64,000 nt of DNA from Anderseniella sp963698275 (GTDB lineage: Bacteria; Pseudomonadota; Alphaproteobacteria; Rhizobiales; Aestuariivirgaceae): NCBI GenBank assembly GCA_963698275.1, contig CAVOQE010000009.1, forward strand, positions 186,001-250,000, given 5' to 3'. Below the pieces are notes generated by a model. It saw only the letters and a program-made list of their open reading frames with translations. It searched no databases and was not told the DNA's origin. The position numbers and the translations under genes are program-made. Below, piece by piece: positions 8,685-18,225 of the stretch (its first letter is position 1; each line of letters begins with the position of its first letter).

Positions 8685-9275
8685 GTGACCGAAACCAGCA
8701 AGTCGAACGACAATATCACCACCATCGTGTCGCAGCTCAACGGTCGCAGCATTGTGCTGATCGGGCTGATGGGCGCAGGCAAAACCACCATAGGCAGACG
8801 TCTGGCCAAAAAGCTGAAACTGCCGTTTGCCGATGCCGACACTGAGATCGAAAAAGCAGCCGGCAAGACCGTTCCGGAGATTTTCGAGGAGCATGGCGAG
8901 CAGTATTTTCGCGACGGCGAACGCCGGGTCATTGAACGCCTGTTGAACGAGCAGCCTCGCGTGCTGGCAACCGGCGGCGGCGCCTATATGAGTGAACAGA
9001 CCCGCACGGCAATTGCAGACAAGGGAATTTCCGTCTGGCTCAAGGCAGATTTCGACCTGTTGATGAAGCGGGTGCGCAAAAGATCCAACAGACCTTTGCT
9101 GAAAACCGATGACCCTGAAGCGGTCATGCACAAGCTGATCGCCGAGCGCTATCCCGTCTATGGCAATTCCAACATCACGGTGGAAAGCAAGGACGTGCCC
9201 CACGACCAGATTGTAGTGGCCTGCATTGAAACCCTGGCCGATCACCTGCGCCAGCAAGAAACGGCGGACACATGA
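8685..9275 (+). CDS. aroK: Shikimate kinase
   Basis: Phosphorylates shikimate at the 3-OH with ATP, the fifth step of the shikimate pathway. From GTG 8685 it is 196 residues. It has the P-loop GLMGAGKTTIGRRLA, the substrate Asp in FADADTEIE, the Arg in YFRDGERRVIERLL, the Gly-rich ATGGGAYM and the lid region RPLLKTDDPEAV. The frame is open back to ATG 8580, but the extra 35 residues look non-coding and would put the P-loop unusually far in. The ATG of aroB overlaps its stop, so the two are translationally coupled; this is the usual alphaproteobacterial aroK-aroB arrangement. Confidence 0.95.
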   Translation: MTETSKSNDNITTIVSQLNGRSIVLIGLMGAGKTTIGRRLAKKLKLPFADADTEIEKAAGKTVPEIFEEHGEQYFRDGERRVIERLLNEQPRVLATGGGAYMSEQTRTAIADKGISVWLKADFDLLMKRVRKRSNRPLLKTDDPEAVMHKLIAERYPVYGNSNITVESKDVPHDQIVVACIETLADHLRQQETADT

Positions 9276-10417
9276 ACCCGACCCCGTCTTCACAGGCCGA
9301 CACGACCAGAGCCGAAGTCAATGTCTCACTCGGTGAGCGCAGTTATGACATTACAATTTCCGACGGGCTGCTCGCCCACGCCGGACGCACGATCGCGCCG
9401 TTGCTGGCACGCCCGGTCACCGCGATTGTGACCGATGAGAACGTTGCGCGTCACCATCTGAAGACACTCACCGACAGTCTCGATCAGGCCGGCGTCAGAT
9501 ACACTTCAATCATTTTACCGGCCGGCGAGCAGACCAAGAGTTACGCCCGGCTTGCACAAGTATGCGATGACATCATTGCAGCCGGCATGGAGCGCAATGA
9601 CCACATAATTGCCTTTGGCGGCGGCGTCATCGGAGACCTTGCAGGTTTTGCGGCCGCAATTGTCCGCCGCGGCATCGGTTTCATCCAGATACCAACCTCA
9701 CTGCTGGCACAGGTCGACAGTTCCGTCGGCGGCAAGACCGGCATCAACTCCAGCCATGGCAAGAACCTCGTCGGTGCCTTTCACCAACCCGTCGCCGTGC
9801 TGGCGGATATCAATGTCCTGAACACCCTGCCCGCCCGCGAACTTGCCGCCGGTTACGCTGAAGTCGCAAAATACGGCCTGCTCGGCGATACGGAATTCTT
9901 CAGCTGGCTGGAGGACAATGCCGCCCGGATTTTTGCCGGCGACCCGCAGGCCCGCATTCACGCCATCCGCACATCCTGCCAGGCAAAAGCAGCCATTGTG
10001 GCGCGTGATGAACGTGAATCCGGTGATCGTGCATTGCTCAATCTGGGTCACACGTTCGGCCATGCGCTGGAAAGTGCCACCGGATATTCCGACAAGCTGC
10101 TGCATGGTGAAGGCGTGGCAATCGGCATGGCGCAGGCCTTCCGGTTTTCCGAACAGCTGGGCATCTGCAGACCGGGAGCTGCAGCTCGCATGGAAAAACA
10201 CCTGAAGTCGGTTGGCTTGCCGACAGACGTATCCGAAATCCGTGCCCACCTTCCCGACGCGGGTAAACTGGTGGACATCATGCGTCAGGACAAGAAGGCC
10301 GAAGCAGGTCGCATTAACTTTATACTGGTAAAGGATGTCGGCAATGCCTACATCGACAGAACCATAGAAGAGGACGGCCTGATCAAATTTCTTGAGGCCG
10401 AATTAAAACTACAATGA
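9272..10417 (+). CDS. aroB: 3-dehydroquinate synthase
   Basis: NAD- and metal-dependent enzyme turning DAHP into 3-dehydroquinate, the second shikimate pathway step; 381 residues, normal. Visible: the nucleotide-binding run AFGGGVIGDLAGFAAA, RGIGFIQIPTSLLAQVDSSVGGKTGIN (substrate and metal pocket), LNLGHTFGHALE and LLHGEGVAIGM with the zinc-ligand histidines. It overlaps aroK by four bases at its start and the CNNM transporter gene by four bases at its end, so the three genes form one operon. Confidence 0.97.
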   Translation: MNPTPSSQADTTRAEVNVSLGERSYDITISDGLLAHAGRTIAPLLARPVTAIVTDENVARHHLKTLTDSLDQAGVRYTSIILPAGEQTKSYARLAQVCDDIIAAGMERNDHIIAFGGGVIGDLAGFAAAIVRRGIGFIQIPTSLLAQVDSSVGGKTGINSSHGKNLVGAFHQPVAVLADINVLNTLPARELAAGYAEVAKYGLLGDTEFFSWLEDNAARIFAGDPQARIHAIRTSCQAKAAIVARDERESGDRALLNLGHTFGHALESATGYSDKLLHGEGVAIGMAQAFRFSEQLGICRPGAAARMEKHLKSVGLPTDVSEIRAHLPDAGKLVDIMRQDKKAEAGRINFILVKDVGNAYIDRTIEEDGLIKFLEAELKLQ

Positions 10418-11688
10418 CGCTCGCACTCGGCATCATGGCCGGCGCAGCCTTCGGGCTGATCCTTTTGTCTGCCTTTTTTTCCGGTTCCGAAACAGCACTG
10501 ACAACATCGTCGCGCCCGAGGCTTCACGAACTGGAGAAGCGCGGCGACAAGCGTGCACGCACGGTTCTGGATCTGAAAGAGCAGCCTGAACGCCTGATTG
10601 GCGGCATTCTGCTCGGCAACAATCTGGTCAATATCCTGGCATCTGCTCTGGCCACCACGGTGTTCCTGCAGCTGTTTGGTGAAAGCGGAGTGATTTGGGC
10701 AACCCTGGTGATGACCGCACTTGTTCTGGTGTTCGGCGAGGTGCTGCCAAAGACCTATGCGATTGTCTACCCGGAGCGGTTTTCTCTCGCCGTCGCCTCC
10801 ATAATATCCGTGCTCGTCAGGATTTTCGGGCCGGTGGTGATCGGTGTCGAGGTAATCGTCAAGAACGTGCTGTCGCTGGCCGGTGTCGACCTGGCCAATG
10901 CCGGCAACATCCTGTCGCCCCAGGAAGAGATCCGCGGCGCCATTAACCTGCATCACAAGGAAGGTGCCGTCGTCAAAAACGACCGGGACATGCTCGGCGG
11001 TGTTCTGGATCTGTCTGAACTGGAATTGTCGGACCTGATGGTTCACAGGACAAAGATGTTCTCCATCGATGTCGACATGCAAAACGACGAAATCATATCT
11101 GAATTGCTGAAATCAGGCTTTTCGCGTGCGCCTGTGTGGCAGCATAACCCGGACAACATCATAGGTGTGCTGCATGCCAAGGACGTACTCGCAGCCTTGC
11201 AGTCGCACAAGGGCGACGCCGCAAAGCTCGATGTCAAGGCGATCTGCTCGGATGCCTGGTTTGTGCCGGACACCACAACGGTAAAATACCAGCTCTCCGC
11301 ATTCCTGCGGCGCAAATCGCACTTTGCGCTTGTGGTGGATGAATACGGTGAAGTGATGGGTCTGGTCACCCTGGAAGATATTCTGGAGGAGATCGTCGGT
11401 GATATCGCCGATGAGCATGACGTGATCAGTGCAGATATTTCGCGCGAAGCGTCCGGCTCAATGGTGGTCAACGGGTCCCTGCAAATTCGTGACCTGAACC
11501 GGGCCAATGACTGGGAGCTGCCCGACGAGGAAGCCAATACCATTGCCGGCCTGGTTATTCATGAAGCCCAGATGATTCCTGAAAAGGGCCAGGCCTTCAC
11601 GTTTCACGGGTTTCGGTTTGAGGTTGCCGGCAAGAAGCGCAACCAGATCACCCGCTTGCGCATCACACCGCTGAAAAAAGGTATCTAG
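10414..11688 (+). CDS. CNNM/CorC-HlyC family transporter (DUF21-CBS-CorC)
   Basis: Membrane protein of 424 residues built as in magnesium/cobalt efflux-type CNNM proteins: an N-terminal DUF21 domain with about four membrane segments (AFGLILLSAFFSGSETALTTSSR through FGEVLPKTYAI), a pair of CBS domains (about residues 205-330, containing RAPVWQHNPDNIIGVLHAKDVL and VVDEYGEVMGLVTLEDILEEIVG) and a C-terminal CorC_HlyC domain (DANTIAGLVIHEAQMIPEKGQ-like run). Family members act in Mg2+ homeostasis; the substrate here is not shown. It is the last gene of the aroK-aroB operon and is followed by an inverted repeat. Confidence 0.9.
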   Translation: MTLALGIMAGAAFGLILLSAFFSGSETALTTSSRPRLHELEKRGDKRARTVLDLKEQPERLIGGILLGNNLVNILASALATTVFLQLFGESGVIWATLVMTALVLVFGEVLPKTYAIVYPERFSLAVASIISVLVRIFGPVVIGVEVIVKNVLSLAGVDLANAGNILSPQEEIRGAINLHHKEGAVVKNDRDMLGGVLDLSELELSDLMVHRTKMFSIDVDMQNDEIISELLKSGFSRAPVWQHNPDNIIGVLHAKDVLAALQSHKGDAAKLDVKAICSDAWFVPDTTTVKYQLSAFLRRKSHFALVVDEYGEVMGLVTLEDILEEIVGDIADEHDVISADISREASGSMVVNGSLQIRDLNRANDWELPDEEANTIAGLVIHEAQMIPEKGQAFTFHGFRFEVAGKKRNQITRLRITPLKKGI

Positions 11689-11732
11689 AGCGAGATGGGG
11701 TTAATTTGGAACATTTGACCTCATCTCGCTCT
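11687..11732. terminator. Inverted repeat between convergent CNNM and bolA genes
   Basis: AGAGCGAGATG (11687-11697) is repeated perfectly inverted as CATCTCGCTCT (11722-11732), and the stem can extend by three more pairs including one G-U. It sits exactly between two convergent genes. There is no T run on either side, so it is a hairpin-type 3' end structure for both transcripts rather than a canonical intrinsic terminator. Confidence 0.6.
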
Positions 11733-11735
11733 AAA

Positions 11736-12011
11736 TCAGGATGCCGGAGCGCTGGCGGAGATCGCCAGGGCATGAACCGGACCGTTCAACTCTTCTGCCA
11801 GCACCTCATTGACCATGCGGTGACGCTGGATCAGTGACTTGCCGGCAAACGCTTCTGCCTGGATCTTGACCCTGAAATGGGTTTCACCTTCTGGCCGGGC
11901 GCCTGAGTGACCGGCATGAAGATGTGATTCGTCGATCACCTCCAGCGCATGCGGCACCAGCGCTTTCGACAGTTTTTCGGTGATTGTCTGCCCGACCTGG
12001 CCAAGCTGCAT
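11736..12011 (-). CDS. bolA: BolA family protein
   Basis: A 91-residue BolA-fold protein. BolA proteins pair with monothiol glutaredoxins to handle or sense Fe-S clusters and can act on transcription and cell shape. Visible: EVIDESHLHAGHSGARPEGETHFRVKI, the hallmark BolA stretch with the conserved His, then LIQRHRMVNEVLAEELNGPVHALAI, matching the C-terminal helix and strand. It is divergent from the J-domain gene, and their 5' ends lie about 170 bp apart. Confidence 0.93.
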   Translation of the reverse strand: MQLGQVGQTITEKLSKALVPHALEVIDESHLHAGHSGARPEGETHFRVKIQAEAFAGKSLIQRHRMVNEVLAEELNGPVHALAISASAPAS

Positions 12012-12178
12012 GATTTAATGTTCCTTTTCCTGCACAAAATTCCGCATGCAGGTCCATATTGATGACTTGTTCGTAATTTATGGGCTAATTGAATTCCAAA
12101 TGTCCACAACATTGGGTTATGCTGTTGCGCTGCCAAGGCAGCCATCACTCTTCACGCACGATAAAAATCAGGCGACAG

Positions 12179-12814
12179 ATGAAACTGAATTCGAAATATT
12201 TTGACGGCATCCGCATTAAAAAAGGCGGCAAGGCGGAACCAGAGACATTCACCTGCGAATGGCCGGACTGTGAAGCCGTGGGCAATCACAAGGCACCCAA
12301 GGGTCGCAATGCTGAAGGCGAGTACTTCCGCTTTTGTGTGAACCATGTGAAGGCCTACAACAAGTCCTACAACTATTTCGACGGCATGGCGGACAATGAC
12401 ATCGGGGCCTGGATAAAGGCGTCGCAGACCGGTCACCGCCCGACCTGGAAACTGGGTGACAGTTCCTGGGCGGAAAACAAGCGCGCGCGTGCCACCAAGG
12501 CCGCTTCGGGTAAATCCGCGCGCAGTGGTTATCGTCATGACAGCGACGTCAATGATCCCCATTCGATTTTTGAAGAGGCCGTCGGCACCCAAAGAGCAGC
12601 CACGTCCCGGCGCCGCGTCGGCAATGCCGAACGCAAGGCACTCGACACGCTTGGGCTTGATCCCGGCGTGACCGCAGACGAAATCAAGGCCCAGTACAAG
12701 CTGTTGGTAAAGCGGTTTCACCCGGATGCAAACGGCGGCAGCCGCGAGACCGAAGACCGGCTTCGCGACATCATCACCGCCTACAATTATCTCCGCGATG
12801 CAGGTGTGTGCTGA
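12179..12814 (+). CDS. J-domain (DnaJ-like) protein
   Basis: A 211-residue co-chaperone-like protein. The N-terminal 120 residues are family-specific and include four potentially metal-binding residues in ETFTCEWPDCEAVGNHKAPKG and FRFCVNHVKAYNKSYNYF. The C-terminal J domain (about residues 155-210) has the essential HPD in YKLLVKRFHPDANGG and ends NYLRDAG. Placing the J domain at the C-terminus is a known alphaproteobacterial type found beside cobS/cobT. ATG 12179 has GGCGACAG just upstream; a longer start at 12089 would not look like protein. Confidence 0.87.
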   Translation: MKLNSKYFDGIRIKKGGKAEPETFTCEWPDCEAVGNHKAPKGRNAEGEYFRFCVNHVKAYNKSYNYFDGMADNDIGAWIKASQTGHRPTWKLGDSSWAENKRARATKAASGKSARSGYRHDSDVNDPHSIFEEAVGTQRAATSRRRVGNAERKALDTLGLDPGVTADEIKAQYKLLVKRFHPDANGGSRETEDRLRDIITAYNYLRDAGVC

Positions 12815-12940
12815 ATTGCAGCAAAAGTGCCCCTTGCTAGGGCTGCATTACTCGGACTAAAACCTGTTGGTATATGACCCTTGAGCCCCGGTTTTCCATG
12901 TGCGAAGACCGGGTGTTGATTTCCCGGAGACCGCTTTCCA

Positions 12941-13930
12941 ATGAACGCAAATACAAAGATCGAAGCATCAGGCATGCCTGACACAACCGTCTCGGTGCGC
13001 AAGGTCTTCGACATAGATACCGATCTGACAGTTCCGGCATATTCCAAAGGCAATGAATATGTCCCGGAAATCGATGAGGATTACCTGTTCAACCCGGAAA
13101 CCACACTGGCCATTCTGGCCGGGTTCGCCCATAACCGCCGGGTCATGGTGTCAGGCTTCCACGGCACCGGCAAGTCGACCCATATCGAACAGGTCGCAGC
13201 CCGGCTGAAATGGCCGCTGGTGCGCATCAACCTGGACAGTCATATTTCGCGTATCGACCTGGTCGGCAAGGATGCCATTGTCATCAAGGACGGCAAGCAG
13301 ATTACCGAGTTCCGCGAAGGTATCCTGCCATGGGCCTATCAGAACAATGTGGCACTGGTGTTTGACGAATATGATGCAGGCCGTCCCGATGTCATGTTCG
13401 TGATCCAGCGCGTGCTGGAAAGTTCCGGCCGCCTGACACTGCTTGACCAGGCGCGTGTACTGAAACCGCATCCGGCATTCCGTCTGTTTGCAACCGCCAA
13501 TACGGTCGGTCTCGGCGACACGACCGGCCTCTATCACGGCACCCAGCAGATCAACCAGGCCCAGATGGACCGTTGGTCGATCATCGTGCAGTTGAACTAT
13601 CTCAGCCATGAGCAGGAGTGCGGCATTGTCCTGTCCAAGAACAAGCCCTTCAGGGATGCTGCCGGCAAGAAGGTAGTATCAAACATGGTGCGTCTGGCAG
13701 ACCTGACCCGGAACGCCTTCATGGTTGGCGACCTGTCAACTGTCATGAGCCCGCGGACGGTCATCACATGGGCTGAAAATGCGACCATATTCAATGATGT
13801 CGGCTTGGCATTCCGGATGACATTCCTGAACAAGTGCGATGAACTGGAACGCGCTCTGGTGGCGGAGTTCTATCAGCGGTGCTTCGGTGAGGAATTACCC
13901 GAATCGTCCGCTGCCCTGGCCATTGCCTGA
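12941..13930 (+). CDS. cobS: Cobaltochelatase subunit CobS (AAA+ ATPase)
   Basis: The AAA+ ATPase subunit of aerobic CobNST cobaltochelatase, which inserts Co2+ into hydrogenobyrinate a,c-diamide on the way to vitamin B12. It is 329 residues. Walker A GFHGTGKSTHIEQVAARL (about residue 70), Walker B LVFDEYDAGRPDV (about 137) and a sensor-like RLFATANTVGLGDTTGLYHGT are all present. It is followed 23 bp later by cobT on the same strand. No cobN lies in the window; in Rhizobiales the large subunit is normally elsewhere. No cobalamin riboswitch fold was recognisable in the 126 bp upstream. Confidence 0.96.
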   Translation: MNANTKIEASGMPDTTVSVRKVFDIDTDLTVPAYSKGNEYVPEIDEDYLFNPETTLAILAGFAHNRRVMVSGFHGTGKSTHIEQVAARLKWPLVRINLDSHISRIDLVGKDAIVIKDGKQITEFREGILPWAYQNNVALVFDEYDAGRPDVMFVIQRVLESSGRLTLLDQARVLKPHPAFRLFATANTVGLGDTTGLYHGTQQINQAQMDRWSIIVQLNYLSHEQECGIVLSKNKPFRDAAGKKVVSNMVRLADLTRNAFMVGDLSTVMSPRTVITWAENATIFNDVGLAFRMTFLNKCDELERALVAEFYQRCFGEELPESSAALAIA

Positions 13931-13953
13931 ACCGGCGGACAACAAAGAACCCA

Positions 13954-15837
13954 ATGGCAAATGATCGCGACGCACCGGCAGAAAACTTCAAGCGCGCCCT
14001 GACGCTCGCCATGAAGACCATTGCCCAGGAGCCGGAACTTACCTGCTCGTTTGGTGCTGAACATCCCGGCATCACCGACAAGCGTGCCCGGCTGCCGCAG
14101 GTCACACGCGACGCAACCGCAGCTGACCTGGCCGTTACGCGCGGCCTGTCCGACGCCATGGCGATGCGGCTTGCCAATCATTCAACCAGCGTTCATTCGC
14201 GCTATTTGCCGCAAGGCCAGCAGGCGCGCACCGTCTATGAGGCAATCGAGCAGGCCCGTGTCGAAGCTCTCGGCGCGCGCGCCATGCCCGGCATGGCAGA
14301 CAACCTGAACGCCATGCTGGACCAGCGCTTTGATGAAAAAGTCACAGGTCCCCTGCACAAGCGCGAAGACGCACCGCTGGAAGACGCGCTTGCACTGATG
14401 GTGCGTGAACGCCTCACCGGGGAAGCGCCGCCGGACTCCGCAAAGAAGCTGGTTGATTTGTGGCGCCCCTGGATTGAAGAGAAAGCCAGCGAGAAACTGG
14501 ACAGCCTGGATGACTGCATCCATGATCAGACAGCCTTCTCACGACTGTCGCGCGACCTGCTGGCACGGCTCGAAATGTCTGACGAACTCGGGGACGACCC
14601 GGACGATGCCGAAGACAATGACGACGATACCGACGATGATGCTGACGGCGAGCAGGACCAGACCGAAACCGGCCAGGAGGATGCTGAAACATCGGCGTCC
14701 GAAGACATGGAACAAGGTGAAGCCGACCAGGATGAGACCATGGAAGACGCCATGGAAATGGACGGCTCGGAAGACATGGACGACATGCAGGGCGAAGAAG
14801 AGCCCGATGGCGACCAGCCGTGGCGCCCGGAGCTGCCGTTTGCCTCCATGTCCAACGACAAGTTTTATCAGGTCTACACCAATCAGTTTGATGAGACGGT
14901 GGAAGCAGACGAGCTTTGTGACCCGGAAGAACTGACCCGCTTGCGCAACTATCTCGACAAGCAGCTGGCCAGCCTTCAGGGCGTAGTGGCCAGGCTTGCC
15001 AACCGCATGCAGCGCCGCTTGATGGCACAACAGAACCGCTCCTGGGACTTTGACCTTGAAGAGGGCATCCTGGACGCTGCAAGGCTGTACCGGGTGGTCA
15101 TTGACCCGATGAGCGCACTGTCGTTCAAGGTCGAACAGGATACCCAGTTCCGCGATACGGTGGTGACTTTATTGCTGGACAATTCCGGCTCCATGCGCGG
15201 CAGGCCGATCACGGTGGCGGCCACGTGTGCAGACATTCTGGCCCGCACCCTGGAACGGTGCGGGGTCAAGGTTGAAATCCTGGGCTTTACAACCCGCGCC
15301 TGGAAGGGCGGGCAGGCCCGCGAGAAATGGCTGGCAGACGGCAAGCCCGCCATGCCCGGCAGACTCAATGATTTGCGCCACATCATATACAAGTCGGCCG
15401 ATCAGCCATGGCGCCGCGCACGGCGCAATCTCGGCCTGATGATGCGCGAAGGACTGTTGAAGGAGAACATCGACGGTGAAGCGCTGATCTGGGCCCACAA
15501 CAGGTTGCTGGCACGCCCTGAACAACGCCGCATCATGATGGTGATCTCCGATGGTGCACCGGTTGATGATTCGACCCTGTCCGTCAATTCCGGCAACTAT
15601 CTCGAAAAGCACCTGCGCCAGGTGATTGCCGATATTGAAAACCGGTCACCGGTTGAATTGATCGCCATCGGCATCGGCCATGACGTGACACGCTATTACC
15701 AGCGCGCCGTTACCATCGTTGATGCCGAAGAACTCGGCGGTGCCATGACCGAAAAACTTGCTGAACTGTTTGAGGAACGCGCAGCGACACCGCCTCCGAC
15801 CAGCAGGGGTGGTGGCAGGATGCGCAAGGCCGGCTGA
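13954..15837 (+). CDS. cobT: Cobaltochelatase subunit CobT
   Basis: VWA-type subunit of CobNST that forms the ring chaperone with CobS; 627 residues, normal. The N-terminal half is family-typical (NFKRALTLAMKTIAQEPELTCSFG). A long acidic, low-complexity linker of Asp/Glu/Gln follows (about residues 208-290). The C-terminal von Willebrand A domain has the MIDAS motif LLLDNSGSMRGRP and the later ISDGAPVDDSTLSV. The acidic linker is normal for CobT. The gene is complete. Confidence 0.96.
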   Translation: MANDRDAPAENFKRALTLAMKTIAQEPELTCSFGAEHPGITDKRARLPQVTRDATAADLAVTRGLSDAMAMRLANHSTSVHSRYLPQGQQARTVYEAIEQARVEALGARAMPGMADNLNAMLDQRFDEKVTGPLHKREDAPLEDALALMVRERLTGEAPPDSAKKLVDLWRPWIEEKASEKLDSLDDCIHDQTAFSRLSRDLLARLEMSDELGDDPDDAEDNDDDTDDDADGEQDQTETGQEDAETSASEDMEQGEADQDETMEDAMEMDGSEDMDDMQGEEEPDGDQPWRPELPFASMSNDKFYQVYTNQFDETVEADELCDPEELTRLRNYLDKQLASLQGVVARLANRMQRRLMAQQNRSWDFDLEEGILDAARLYRVVIDPMSALSFKVEQDTQFRDTVVTLLLDNSGSMRGRPITVAATCADILARTLERCGVKVEILGFTTRAWKGGQAREKWLADGKPAMPGRLNDLRHIIYKSADQPWRRARRNLGLMMREGLLKENIDGEALIWAHNRLLARPEQRRIMMVISDGAPVDDSTLSVNSGNYLEKHLRQVIADIENRSPVELIAIGIGHDVTRYYQRAVTIVDAEELGGAMTEKLAELFEERAATPPPTSRGGGRMRKAG

Positions 15838-15857
15838 ACAATTTGAAAGACACGACC

Positions 15858-16868
15858 ATGAAGCACAGCAGATGGGTGATCGGATGTTGCTTGTCTGTGG
15901 CCATGCTTGTCCCGGTTCCACACGCCAGCGCAGACACCACCGCCATCTCGGTCAGCACGAATCTCAGGAGTTTCGCACGATTTGGAAATGGCAACCTGCC
16001 CTCAGGTCTCACTTTCCTGGGTGGACTGACCCTGACCAGCGACAACAAGGACTTTGGCGGGTTTTCCGGTCTTGAAGTGTCGCGCGATGGAAAACGCTTT
16101 ATCAGTGTCAGTGATCGCGGACACTGGCTGACAGGTAACTTCATTTATGAAGACGGTCGCCTAAAGGGTGTTTCGAGCACCCGCCTTGCTCCGATTTTGA
16201 ACCACAAGGGCAGGATCGACGGCCGCAACTCACGCTCGGACGCCGAGGCTGTTGCCGCCTGGAGCTCCAAAGGACTCAACGGCAAGATGATTGTCGGCTT
16301 TGAACGGCGCGAACGGGTCGAGCAGTTCAACATCGGCAAGCACGGTCTCAAGGCAAAGGCGAAACAGGTAAGGAGCCCGAAAGCGCTCTCGCAGGGTCAG
16401 AGGAACGGCGAACTCGAAGCGCTGGGACGGTTTGCGCAAGGACCCCTGAACGGTTGGCTGATAGCGATATCTGAACGCAATCACGCCAAGGACGACAGCC
16501 TGCGCGGCTGGCTCTGGCGCAAGGGCAAGACCCGGGAGTTTCATATTCCGCGCCATGAAGACTACCTGGTTACCGGGCTTGCCATCCTGCCCGGCGGCAC
16601 CGAGATCATCACTGTTGAACGCAGTTTCAAGCCGCCGGTGCTGGTTGGCATGGCGTTGCGCCGGTTTTCGGTGGAAGACCTGCAAAAGCGCAACACCGGC
16701 CCGGGCAAGCTCCTGTTCTCCGGCAAGCTGACGTCCTACCAGATCGACAACATGGAAGGCATCGCCGCCCACCAGGACGAGCGCGGTACAATCATTACGG
16801 TGATTTCAGACGATAACTTCAACAAGTCGGTGCAGTCGACCGTGATGTTCCAGTTCCGCCTGAACTAG
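15858..16868 (+). CDS. Exported phytase-like esterase family protein
   Basis: Predicted periplasmic protein of 336 residues with an N-terminal signal peptide (WVIGCCLSVAMLVPVPHASA). The body is a beta-propeller-like domain of the "esterase-like activity of phytase" family: LTLTSDNKDFGGFSGLEVS, FISVSDRGHWLTG, ERRERVEQF, and LYQIDNMEGIAAH-type repeats near the end. Substrate is unknown; members are often annotated only by the domain. ATG 15858 follows GAAAGA at a good distance. It lies 20 bp after cobT on the same strand and may share its transcript, although the functions look unrelated. Confidence 0.75.
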   Translation: MKHSRWVIGCCLSVAMLVPVPHASADTTAISVSTNLRSFARFGNGNLPSGLTFLGGLTLTSDNKDFGGFSGLEVSRDGKRFISVSDRGHWLTGNFIYEDGRLKGVSSTRLAPILNHKGRIDGRNSRSDAEAVAAWSSKGLNGKMIVGFERRERVEQFNIGKHGLKAKAKQVRSPKALSQGQRNGELEALGRFAQGPLNGWLIAISERNHAKDDSLRGWLWRKGKTREFHIPRHEDYLVTGLAILPGGTEIITVERSFKPPVLVGMALRRFSVEDLQKRNTGPGKLLFSGKLTSYQIDNMEGIAAHQDERGTIITVISDDNFNKSVQSTVMFQFRLN

Positions 16869-16890
16869 AGACAGGACCCTAGATCAGGTT

Positions 16891-17448
16891 CTAATCTGAC
16901 CCGGGCACAACGGTGCCGGTATCTTTTCCGTCAATGCTGACGGCATTCTTTCTGGCCCAGTAGCGCTCCACTCCTTCCCGTCCCATCTCCTGGTAAAACG
17001 GCAGCAGTTCTTCACTCCCGCGCTGGCCCTGACAGGTCATAACCGGAACACCGGTGCCACATGACGTCTGCACAAGATCAATTTTCATGTCGAAGATCTG
17101 GCGGCTGCCGGCCATGGCCGGAAACAATTTGGCAAGTTCATCCCAGCCTGCATCACGCGGATGCAGGGTTTCAGCCGATCCATATGCTCTCAGGATCAGT
17201 GCATCGCCTTCAAACGCGCAGAACATCAAGGTCATGCGGCTTGCTTCACGAAGATGGGCCGCCGTCTCGTTACCGCTGCCGGACAGGCTCAACCAGACAA
17301 TGCGGTTGGGGCTCAGGACGCGCAGGCTGTCGAGGCCTTTCGGCGACACATTGACCCGGCCGTCAGGCGCGGCCGTGGCCACGAAGAACAATGGCTGGCG
17401 TTCTATGAACTTGATGAAACTTCCCGTTAGTTTGCTGCCTGTGGCCAT
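16891..17448 (-). CDS. Pyridoxamine 5'-phosphate oxidase family (PPOX) flavoprotein
   Basis: A 185-residue split-barrel FMN-binding-fold protein. The start FIKFIERQPLFFVATAAPDGRVNVSPKGLDSLRVLSPNRIVWLSLSGSG is the family hallmark, shown here in part: a strand, then the NVSPKG turn contacting flavin. The later SCGTGVPVMTCQGQRG is characteristic of the general-stress/PPOX-like subgroup. It is not PdxH itself (too short, wrong motifs). Substrate unknown. It is convergent with the phytase-like gene. Confidence 0.8.
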   Translation of the reverse strand: MATGSKLTGSFIKFIERQPLFFVATAAPDGRVNVSPKGLDSLRVLSPNRIVWLSLSGSGNETAAHLREASRMTLMFCAFEGDALILRAYGSAETLHPRDAGWDELAKLFPAMAGSRQIFDMKIDLVQTSCGTGVPVMTCQGQRGSEELLPFYQEMGREGVERYWARKNAVSIDGKDTGTVVPGSD

Positions 17449-17533
17449 GGCTGGGTCCTTGTTGCTGAACAGACTGACGCTAAACAGACTGACAATGCCA
17501 CACCCCTACTGACAACCTCCTGTCAGCAGGCGT

Positions 17534-18208
17534 TCAGATTTCGATGCCGCCGTCATGTTTGTCCAGGAAGGCCGCAACATCCAGCCGGGCCATGTCATCC
17601 ACCGCCTCTGCCAGTTGATCATGGCTCCAGTTCCACCATGCCAGTTGCAGCAGCCGCTGTGCGATATCCCGGTCAAACCGCCAGCGCACAAATCGCGCCG
17701 GCGTCCCGGCGACAATGGCATAGGGCTCAACATCGCGGGTAACAACGGCGCCGGCACCGACAACCGCACCTGTTCCGATTGTCACTCCCGGCAACACGAT
17801 GGCTCCATGTCCGATCCAGACGTCATGGCCCAGCACAACCCGCCCCTCTTTCATGCGCTGTTCACGAAACGCTTGGTCGAGTTTCTTGCCGACAAAATAT
17901 TCATTGGCGCGATAGGTGAATTTGTGCTGGCTCACCCTGTCAATCGGATGGTTGAGCGCATTGAGGCGCACGTCAGCCGCAATCGCGCAGAACCTGCCGG
18001 TCTGGGTATAGATCAACTCCGAATGACGCTCGACATAGCTGTAGTCACCCAGCAAAGACGACCGCATGAGAACGCGCTCCTTGACCTCGCAGAACCGTCC
18101 GACCTTGCAGTCTCGCAGCGAAGCCGATGTATGAATTGCAGGCTCACCGTCGCGGCTGGCGCCGGGCGAATGCCGCCCACGGTCACTGTTTCCGGTTCTT
18201 TCAGTCAT
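17534..18208 (-). CDS. Hexapeptide-repeat acyltransferase (phosphonate-cluster type)
   Basis: A 224-residue left-handed beta-helix acyltransferase. Hexapeptide repeats run from IHTSASLRDCKVGRFCEVKERV to LPGVTIGTGAVVGAGAVVTRDVEPYAIVAGTPARFVRWRF, with the catalytic-type His in NALNHPIDRVSQHKF and the VWIGHGAIV turn. This layout resembles the transferase-hexapeptide family often found in phosphonate (phn) clusters and DapH/CatB-like xenobiotic acetyltransferases. No phn genes are near, so the acceptor is unknown. It lies downstream of rpmB but is separated from it by a strong terminator. Confidence 0.8.
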   Translation of the reverse strand: MTERTGNSDRGRHSPGASRDGEPAIHTSASLRDCKVGRFCEVKERVLMRSSLLGDYSYVERHSELIYTQTGRFCAIAADVRLNALNHPIDRVSQHKFTYRANEYFVGKKLDQAFREQRMKEGRVVLGHDVWIGHGAIVLPGVTIGTGAVVGAGAVVTRDVEPYAIVAGTPARFVRWRFDRDIAQRLLQLAWWNWSHDQLAEAVDDMARLDVAAFLDKHDGGIEI

Positions 18209-18225
18209 TGCCGAAACCCACCAAC

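Noticed and set aside
12815..12940. Cobalamin riboswitch ahead of cobS
   Set aside because: The spacer is only 126 bp and no B12-box-like sequence was recognisable.
14414..15082. 222-codon minus-strand frame within cobT
   Set aside because: It covers the acidic cobT linker, whose repetitive codons leave the other strand open; composition is Arg/Pro/Ser-rich noise.
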